64,000 nt of DNA from Apostichopus japonicus. Taxonomy: Eukaryota; Echinodermata; Holothuroidea; Aspidochirotida; Stichopodidae. The position numbers were made by a program, and so were the translations under genes. This document shows, piece by piece, positions 55,555-64,000 of the stretch. The notes under the pieces were generated by a model, which saw only the letters and a list, made by a program, of their open reading frames with translations, did not search any database and was not told the DNA's origin. The stretch lies in NCBI RefSeq assembly GCF_037975245.1, contig NC_092577.1:31555398-31619397 (forward strand), given 5' to 3'. The stretch's first letter is position 1. The number at the start of each line of letters is the position of its first letter.

Positions 55555-58500
55555 TCAATCCTTTTTCTGTCTTCCTGTAAAGGTTTGCATTTGTGAATCG
55601 AACTTGAAGAAGAGGTTGGCGGCAGTGAGAGCTTTGTCTGGGATAATTCTGGAAAGAAAAGAAAGTGATTTATTTGTCAGAGCCATAAATGAATGACTCC
55701 CTGTTGTAAATAGAGGGGAATACATTTAAAAGAGCACTGGCCTTTTCAATTCCTCTGCATCTTGGAAGTAACCCCGAAGAAACCGTGGACAAAACGTGGT
55801 AAAGTTTGGCACTTTTTGTGTCTATTTTGAGACGATGTTGGCAAATAATTTGGACACGATATTTATCATGTTTCTATTATGACGTTATTATATCTAAGGA
55901 GTTTGTTTATCAATCTCAAAAGAAAATAAATATATAAACATGATTACAACTAAAATATACAAAACATGTGTAATAACATTGTGTATACACCATAGTAAAT
56001 ATGTCTGACATTCTAAGTACCAACCCACCACCCCCACTCCATAGCCCGTTTCCCACCCTAGAACCCTCCGCCACCTCACAACCACTCCAACTTTGTTCTA
56101 GTTCTTGTACAAATGAGTTTTCAATGACATTATGACATTGATTTATATGTTCCCATAGGTATATGTTTTTTATAATGAAAATATATCTTCCCACCCTAGT
56201 TGCACTTAATTGGCTGGATATTCTTTACAACAACAATTTCAACAACAAAAAACTCTGATCTTGTCGCGTGGCGTAAGTTGTTTTACCATCTTTCGTCGCA
56301 GAACAGGTGTTATGCAGAGTTATAGTCCCTTAGTTACCAATTGTTAGTTTCCTGGAGAGGCTTTGCCGTGTACATCACGCATTACGTGCGCACCTACATG
56401 TTTCTACTAAGGGCGGGCAGGGGCGGGGGGGGGGGTGGTGGAGGCTAAGATCTAAGATTCTAAGTCGTCCCGGAGGGAAGGGGTTTAATGGCAGTGGTGT
56501 CACCTCCCTTTTGAGAAATGTTGGTAAAATGGAGGGTGCTAGGATTCAAAATGCTGCTATATTTTGTAAACGATTTTGAACAGTTGATGATGATTGAATT
56601 AAGCGATGTTGAAGAGTTTCAAAATGATAGGTTGTACCGCATATACGTTTTACAGATTTATGTTCTGTATAGTATGAATTTTGGAAACTTCTCTCTGTCA
56701 GTGAGGCTGATGGGTGGGGTGTAGTAGAGCTGGGGGGGGGGGCTGAGCCCTCTGATTTTTCCGGGGGATAAGGCATCCAGGCTCTGAAGTAGTCCTATAC
56801 GTGATTGCGCTCCTGGCACAAACAGATTGAAAAACCCTACACCGTTTCGTAAGCCAACTCTCATTATATAACAATTCGCACGCCTCTGATCATCTGTACT
56901 AATTTCAATTCATTGAATATACTTACTGCTTCAGTACTAATGCTGGTCGGAAGATATATCCTGGGGAATAGACGTATCGCTGATTGGTCAAAATGGCGTC
57001 CATGCAACCTTTCATAACATGCTCCGGTTTAAGCATTGGCAGGACAGATGGATATCTAGAAATATCAAAGAAACACATTTATTGAGAACTGTCATTGCCA
57101 AGTCACTTAACTCACTGGTAGCTACCATTTTCAACCAGAACAATTAAAGATTACCGCATTTGAGATTTTCGCTACATAGGGATGAAGACGGAAAGGGCGG
57201 GGAACGTGTAGGACCACCCATGTGTGCTTTGATAAATAGCCGACTTTCTGTTGTTATGACATAACATATCGTAACAATACCACATTTAGGCATCATTTTG
57301 TGTTGCCGATAACGAAAGTTACTGCAATATAACTAACTGCTCTAAGCCTCGGTGGTGAATGTGATCAACAAATCCGAACTTTTTGCAGTTCATTGAAGTG
57401 AGACTCACTGACCTTATTGGGTGACAACTTCATTATCGATGGCGAGATTGTCCAGAAATAAAAGCGTTACTTCAAATGGAGGGCGGCATTCAAACAAAAA
57501 TAAAAATGTCACCTTATGGCAGAGGGCGACATTGACAAAATGAAAGCGTTACTTTAAAATGCAGGGCGACACTCGTAGAACGTAAAAGCTTAACTTGAAT
57601 GTTTGCATGACGTGAACCCCCGAGCTAATTTTTCGAGGTTCAATATTATCAGATTCAATTGCACGAGCAACTTAAGTAATTTATTAAGAAATACTTCAAA
57701 AACGTGGTTCTTACCCAACTTCAACACCAGCAAACATTCCTGTATTCATGAAGAAAGGGTGGATTATAGTGGAGTGCACTCCTTGATTTTCGTAGAGTTT
57801 CATATCGTAGTACATGGCTTCTTCCAAACCACAAACTGCATACTTACTGGCACAGTAATCCGCAAGATTCCACACGCCATAAAATCCAGCTACGCTCGCC
57901 ATGGTTACGATGTGGCCGTGGTTATTTTTAAGCATATTGGGAGCGAAAGCTTTGTACAACTGAAGAAAAGAAAAGAAATACATTTTTATGAATCCGAGGT
58001 ACGTTGCAGGGTTTTCTATGAGGTGGTGCTTTTACTGAGGATGTGGACCATTTTACTGAACTTCGTTCATGGGGAGGAGTCTATTTTTGCATACTTATGG
58101 ATTTTTAGAAGTATAATGTTTACTATATTTTGCTTCCATATCAATTCGTTTGGATGCAGCAAGTTAGTGTTCACCCCCACCCTACCCACCCCCCCCCCTC
58201 TCGCAGTAAGAACGGAGCCCAGAAAATGTGGACCTCGCACCCCCTGCTGCATATACGCTCCACAGAAGATACAGTCGGATGTGACGTTGTCTGAAATGGC
58301 TTCAAGAAGTGGTGCTGGTGTGCGCGGGGAGCGTATTTTTTTCCCCAGGACGAACGTGGGCATCGGCCAATCAAATCCCTGGATTCCAAACATGTGACGC
58401 CTTTTCAAAAAACATGTTCTGAATCTTTTTTCCTAGTTTTGACCCCAGATTATGAACGACAATCCTTCATTTTCACATAATGTGGATCCCTAACCCACTT

Positions 58501-60013
58501 TCTAAACCCTAACTCTGATTTTAAACGAATTTGTAAATTCCTGTAAAACCTGAAACCCACCTTCGTCCTGGGGAAAAAATACGCGTGCGGGGATGAAGGG
58601 GTCGCTCTTATTAGAAACTTTCTTTACATTACAGTAGGGCTTGGAGTGGGCTAAATTGAGTATTGATATACCCTTGTGCAATTTTCAAAACATGACCTGG
58701 AATGTTCCTGCCCGGGTCACGATAATTAAAAGCCTCCTTACCCACATAGCCGCTTTCACGTTGACATCAATAGTCCTATGGAGCAGCTTATCCGGCGTGT
58801 CCAATAATGTCGTCCCATTCACGACTCCTGCGTTGTTCACCAAAATCGTGACGTCACCGACATCCTTTGTTACGTCAGCAGCGGCCTTGTACACGTCCTC
58901 ACTACTCGCAACGTTGACTTTATACGCAAACGCTTTCCCGCCTAAAGAGGTACACTCTTCAGCTACTGCTTTGGCTCCATCCACATTGATATCCCACAAG
59001 ACCACTGTGGCGCCTCTCTTGGTAAACTCGAGGGCGTACAGCCTACCAAATCCGCACGCTCCCCCTGTGATCAATACTATTTCATTACTAACGTCCTTCT
59101 TTGTGCGCAGAAAGCTTGGTATGCAAAAGACAACCAGAGAGACCAGGCTGTAATAAGTAATCTTGACCAGAAGCCAAAGAAACTGTACAACGAAGACGAC
59201 ACCACTACAGGAATAGGGGCAAATAAGTGGACAAAATAAAAAAGAAAATGAATAGTGGCTATGATCTCGAAGGGGTCAACTTATTATTGGACATGGCATC
59301 GCATATCAAATATGAAATTAAAATTCACAAATACTTTCCAAGGAATCATTTCTGCACGAATATACACATGCGCCCCTCCATAGGCGTAGGAGCCCAATTT
59401 GATTTGGGGGGCTGTAACGACTTGCCCGAAAAATATAACCAAAATTTTTCGCGCGCGTGCTTGCAACATCTTAAGGTGCATTTCATATAGGCATGCATCG
59501 GTTATTACATCGCATGCCAATAACATACAATCATATGCCGTGTTTTTACCCCTTTCATATTGGTTATAATTATTGGGGAAGTCGTTACAATAATAACGAT
59601 AATAATATAAGTTTAACCATTGAAAAACACATTGCAATTTATTTTTCTTTCGGTAGGTGCCCGAATAATTCTCAGCATATTGCCCGAATTTTCACAAAAA
59701 TATTTGGTTGGGGGCTGCAGCCCCCAGCCCCCCGCCTCCTACGCGTATGCGCCAGCATACGGGTCCCTTCGCTGTCGAGTGTGAATGAAAAGTGAAACCA
59801 CAAATGGCTTGTTCCATCTGTGTGAGAGATTCTTGCTTATAACACACACAGGGGATACAGTTAGTTTATATCATATTCATCGGTACAATATATATCTCAA
59901 CATATCTTAACATATATATTGATATATATATATATAGGCATATATATATATATATATTTATTTATTTATATATATATATATATTTTATATATATATATAT
60001 ATATTTATTTATA

Positions 60014-60092
<79 letters not shown>

Positions 60093-60572
60093 AGATATAT
60101 ATTGAGATATATATTGAGATATATATATAGAGAGAGAGAGAGGTAGTCGGTATGCGACTTGTATAGCTCGAGGTCGTGAACTGCCGCAGAAAGGCATTCC
60201 AAGGCGAATCAGACTTTCCCATGGGGAGTTGAACTTGAGACAACTCGCATAACAGCCTTGCACCATGAATCTATTGTACCCCGTCACGTATGGCTACATA
60301 ATACATTTATACCATATATCTACAAAGCAAATGACTACATTGGAATTCACACGCGACGTGCTCTTCGTATTTGCTAGTATGTGTGTATGACATTATTAGA
60401 ACGTAAGTATCCAATGTAGCTGTGGTCAACTGGGAACAGCTGTTAGAAATATCACCATGATATACAAATTTATAAGAGGGGCCATTCCCATCATCGTGCC
60501 AAGCTTATTTACAGTCAATTGAATACGAGTTTGAAAATGATTAATATATACAACTAACCTTACTAAAGACAT
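55555..60572 (-). CDS. SDR16C-family short-chain dehydrogenase 2
   Basis: Minus-strand join 60572-60559, 59204-58742, 57959-57715, 57055-56927, 55648-55555: 945 nt, 314 residues. GT/AG borders and phases agree (2, 0, 2, 2). The first coding exon holds just ATG TCT TTA GTA AG; it supplies the only in-frame Met before the hydrophobic anchor [10 protein letters not shown]...SLVVFCI. Visible: T-G-G-A-C-G-F-G (51-58), [15 protein letters not shown]181, Y194 and K198 (YCASK), and a C terminus [12 protein letters not shown] much like SDR1. The last three intron phases match SDR1, so the two are paralogues. The cofactor loop has Cys55 where SDR1 has Ser54. Family role: oxidoreductase on retinoids, steroids or lipids, ER or lipid-droplet membrane; substrate unknown. 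Confidence 0.87.
57455..57600. repeat. Degenerate minisatellite, units of about 55 bp
   Basis: Units with AGGGCG(A/G)CATT...AAAAT(A/G)AAAGCGTTACTT(C/T)AAAATG recur about three times. In SDR2 intron between 57055 and 57715. Confidence 0.55.
59370..59765. repeat. Repeat with inverted ends
   Basis: Left: CCATAGGCGTAGGAGCCC, GGGGGGCTG, GCCCGAAAAATATAACCAAA. Right, reverse complement: CATACGCGTAGGAGGCGGGG, GGGGCTGCAGCCCCC, AACCAAATATTTTTG. The ends are inverted copies of each other. In SDR2 intron 2. Confidence 0.5.
59908..60130. repeat. (AT)n compound microsatellite
   Basis: AT arrays with TTTATTTATTTA, TTGAGATATA and a terminal GAGAGA run. All ORFs here (poly Y-I) are artefacts. Confidence 0.9.
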
Positions 60573-60594
60573 CTTGATTTTCGTCTGAATAGGG
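60573..60594 (-). other. SDR2 5' UTR part of the start exon
   Basis: Minus-strand acceptor TTTTTCAG ends at 60595; 22 nt of leader precede the ATG at 60572. The exon (60594-60559) is only 36 nt, a microexon. Confidence 0.6.
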
Positions 60595-61532
60595 CTGAAA
60601 AAGATATGAAGATTTTTTTATGTATATATAATGGCGCTTTTCTTTATGTGCACCAATATTTTAACGAGGGTTACCAACAATACAAAGAGGGGCACAATAC
60701 AGCGGTATTATGTAACTTATTGTGACACATGTACAGATAGGAGGGGGTGGGGCACGGCCCTCTGTACCCCGGACTGGCTACGCGTCTGATTATAAAGAAC
60801 TGAAATAAGTCATTTAAGGAAACCTCAATAAGTGCTTCCAATGCCGTACGTATATTTCTTCCTACACCATATTACATATACGGGTGTAAATATACTTCAT
60901 GGCACGATATTTATTTTTTGGTTGCTGTATATTCTTTTCAGTTGTCACCATCCTAACGAGACTGACTATTGATAAGAACGTGCGACCCCTGACGAGAGAG
61001 TGGATGGTGTGGGGCTATGGGTGGGGCGATGGGGGTAAGGCTCGGACCCGATGTAAATGAAGAGGCAAGGGAAAATATGGGATGACAATAACTTTTCTCA
61101 TTTTTTTATAATATACTAAAGGAAAAATCATTTTAACATGGTGGCCCGGTGTTATAATTTCCCTTGATAATTTCGACAGTGAATCTGAGACATTGAATTA
61201 TATTGTTCCATTACAACTTGCCTAACCAATATAGCGGTATGAATCGAATTACTCGTCCAACAGGATAAACACGCAATGGGGGACCTATTTTGAGGAAATT
61301 TAAAGACGAATTTGTCGAAGCAACGTATTTTAGGCATACATAATACCAACTGGTCCAGCGAGTACGTTTATTTTATGTGATTTGAGTCATGAGAAGACTT
61401 AATAATTATCTGATACAATTAATGAGTTATAATTAAACTTGACAGCGTCACTAGTCCAGTCGCAAATCCTTATCAAGTTGAAACAAATGTAGTTCAAAAT
61501 TAGTGCAATTACTAATTACTTTGTAAACTTAC

Positions 61533-61620
61533 CTGTGGTGATTCTCCGTAAATTTCCGTTTATGTCAGAATAAGTAAGGTTCACTTCGGGAGTTTTGATA
61601 ACTCTGCGGACTAAGATATC
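61533..61620 (-). other. Candidate SDR2 non-coding first exon
   Basis: Minus-strand CACCACAG/GTAAGT at 61533/61532 is a consensus donor upstream of the start exon. The exon's 5' border is unknown. An ORF with ATG at 61740 runs into the donor in phase 1, which does not join the phase of the SDR frame. Confidence 0.4.
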
Positions 61621-62781
61621 GTGAAATATTAGGCCCTCATCAAAACCACATTCAAGCAAAGTAAAAACAATATTAATACTGGCCGAGGCAAGGACTTTGC
61701 ATTCCAATGCCACAATACAAAAACTGCAGACGTTTGTCATATATGTCAGCTGTATACACTACGCAAACGATTTTTCGCAATGCCCAACAGGACTGACCCT
61801 TGACGGCTAAGGTCGGGCTGATTTGCCGTCACAAATATCCATCCCATTACATTTAGTAAGACGATGCTATCTGTGGCCTACATTTGCAAATTCGCTTAAA
61901 GAGAAACTGTCTTTTTCTCTATTGACCCAAGGTCCCTACAAAACAGCTCTCTGTATTATTATTTGAGGAGCCTGCCCGAGCTAGTGTAATGAATTTTGCT
62001 ACGTATGGAGAGGGAGTTAGCTATGAATCAAAAATTTATATCGAAATAAATACATTTATATATTTATATAGTTTCTCCTGAAAATGTCCCCCTGGAATTC
62101 AAAAACATGATAATTTATTGATTATTCTGTCGTTATGTTATACAAACAGATGTTTAAAGAAACTGCTTTCCTTTAAATCGCATATGGTCAAAAAGGGTAA
62201 ATAACTTCTTCTTTCTTATCAAAAGTTAAATCTCGGCAATAAATAATTTGTACGGGTGTAAAGGTTACTTTGGACAGTAAACAGTACAAAGTTGATCACT
62301 GACCGCATGATCATTTATGCACTTCTCTCTAGACAAATATAATGCATATGTATCACGTTTTATGAATATTCATTGCACAACGATGACCATAATACACTTG
62401 GAATGCCTTTCCATGTCATCGGTGTTATAGATGAAGCTGTCGGTAACTAATTTAGTTGTGCCTCACGGCTCTCGCCATTAGTTAGGCAGATATCAGCAAA
62501 ATTATGTAACAATATGGCATTTTTTCATACAAGCATGAGTTTTGGCACACAGGTAGATGACACCCTAAGTAACATTTTCAGAAGTGGAGTCATCGCGAAA
62601 AAGTCCCACGTCAGCCGTGGCGACCATTTTACAAAATGGCCACCAAAATCTCTGTTTGCTACGAGGATTTGACCTTTAAAACCTAATATAGAGATAATTG
62701 GAGTTGAATTTTCATAGGTGAATGCACTCAATTACATGTACTAGGTACATAGATGGTTAGAGATCATGGAGCAGACTTATT
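61621..62781. other. Intergenic, nothing recognised
   Basis: No exon or repeat with clear borders seen. Would include the SDR2 promoter if the exon at 61533 is real. Confidence 0.4.
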
Positions 62782-64000
62782 TAGAAGACATCAACAATGA
62801 TAGCAAAATCCTTGGCAGCATATCATGCCAGTCAGTAACCAGTACAAGATCGTCCACCTGCTGTAACAGCACTGTTACCACTGTTTCCCGAAGACTCAAA
62901 GTCTGCTGCCATGATAAAGCACTCGTTAGACCAGATAAAGGGAGCAGTAGAAAAACTCAACCCTGGCCGAAAACCAGTGATCACAGAGGATCAGCCCCTC
63001 TACACAATCGCCAAACAGATACAGTGGCAATGGCCTGCAGACTACGGGGAAGATAGTTTTGTCACAGTGCTTGGAGGGTTACACATTGAGATGACTGGAT
63101 TCAAGATGATCGGTGATTGGTTGGAAGATTCAGGCTGGGTAGAGGCAAATGTTCAGTCTGGAGTCACATCAATAGGACCTACAGATTCATTTTGGAGGGC
63201 ATCCCATTTTACTAGAACTAGACATGCACATCAGGTTACGGCTAGTTATTTGTACATACTGCTCAGGAAATCATACGACAACTACAAGGGGACACTAGAT
63301 ACAGAGGTACAACCAGAAGGATTTGACGACTGGCGTGTTCAAAAGAAACAAGGGATACCACAATTTAACTTTTGGTACACGATGTTTCAGTTGGAGCTTC
63401 TTGTCTTGACATATGTGCGAGCACAGCGTGTGGGAGATTTCGCACTGTATACTGATTCCTTAACAAAAATTGCAGCATGGTTCTTCAGCTTGGATCACAC
63501 TACCTATGCTAGATGGATGTCAGTGCATGTACGGGACATGACCAGTCTAAGCAGAACACATCCTGACATTGCTGCAGAATTCAATAAAGGCAATTTTACA
63601 GTATGTACTGTAAGTCAAGACGGCCATTTTCAGCCATAGCCCTTGATCAGGCGCATGAGCAGAACAATGCGATGGTAAAGAGCGATGATGGAGCTATTGG
63701 TTTGACCCAAAAGCCTGATGCTCTCAGATGATGGATGGCTGCCGGCCCAGAGTAAGGATGAACACAGAGTTCGAAGCCTCGATCGAGAGATATCTAAAGA
63801 ATTCAAACCAAGAATCACACCATCACGAACAGACCAAAATTTTGCAAGTTACGTTTGCCAAGCAAGTCCAGCGTATGGTTCAAGTGATGCATGAAGAAAT
63901 GGGCAATCCGTTTCTGGAAGAAACTAATGACTTGCTAAAACTCGACAACAAGGATATTGTTGATCAAGCTGTGACGACCGCAGTGTGCCAGGCAGTAAAG
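62782..64000 (+). pseudogene. Decayed repeat-like invertebrate gene, runs off window
   Basis: Fragments in one frame read AKSLAAYHASQ, stop, QDRPPAVTALLPLFPEDSK, then a 242-codon stretch from 62911 (WQWPADYGEDSFVTVLGGLH ... RWMSVHVRDMTSLSRTHPDI). A frameshift near 63626 leads to ALDQAHEQNNAMVK, GAIGLT and a TGA at 63729, then WMAAGPE and a further stop. Near the window end FLEETNDLLKLDNKDIVDQA resumes. I recall this protein type as highly multicopy in corals, sponges and echinoderms and probably mobile-element associated, but its function is unknown to me. At least two stops and one frameshift make this copy inactive. Confidence 0.7.

Noticed and set aside
61516-61740. ORF of 74 codons as SDR2 N terminus
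   Set aside because: It meets the donor at 61533 in phase 1, while the start exon at 60594-60559 has its own ATG and correct phase; the upstream exon is more likely leader.

Overview
The window is eukaryotic nuclear DNA: short coding islands bounded by AG/GT splice sites in AT-rich introns full of microsatellites, tRNA-derived SINEs and retroelement fragments. A large secreted-type EGF/HYR protein, many dispersed repeats carrying a 'TATAGCGCC...GGCGCTTTACA' motif and the animal genes present point to a marine invertebrate deuterostome. An echinoderm, perhaps a sea cucumber, is my best guess, but species is inference. All gene models below were assembled by eye from splice sites and reading phase; no transcript data were available.

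Layout. (1) 566-26638, plus: the 3' part of a large modular extracellular gene. I resolve 26 exons (5540 coding nt, about 1846 residues) encoding a VWC-like module, 24 EGF domains and 10 HYR domains. The 5' end lies left of the window. All exons from the third on are phase 1 at both ends, the signature of exon shuffling; the C-terminal half repeats an EGF / HYR / cysteine-rich HYR variant block. (2) 31815-36656, minus: a 310-residue SDR16C short-chain dehydrogenase in five coding exons. A terminal-inverted-repeat element abuts one of its splice donors. (3) 37564-41749, plus, head to head with the SDR: a 161-residue MAPEG protein (LTC4S/MGST2/FLAP group) with 100, 71 and 82 bp internal exons. 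(4) 46771-47991, plus: the ZNF706 orthologue, 75 residues in two coding exons. (5) 55555-60572, minus, with a 5' UTR exon near 61.5 kb: a second SDR16C gene (314 residues) with the same intron phases, so a paralogue of (2). (6) 62782 to the window end, plus: a decayed copy of a repeat-like invertebrate gene, with stops and a frameshift.

The rest is intronic or intergenic sequence holding SINEs, a TIR element in two inverted copies, two 3' tails of non-LTR retrotransposons, a (GGGA)n array, a (TTTAC)n array, AT microsatellites and small tandem repeats. The genes do not form a pathway. By family, the SDR16C proteins would act on retinoids, steroids or lipids at ER or lipid-droplet membranes and the MAPEG protein on glutathione or eicosanoid chemistry in the ER membrane. 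The EGF/HYR protein is probably secreted and adhesive or matrix-forming, and ZNF706 is a small nuclear zinc-finger protein.
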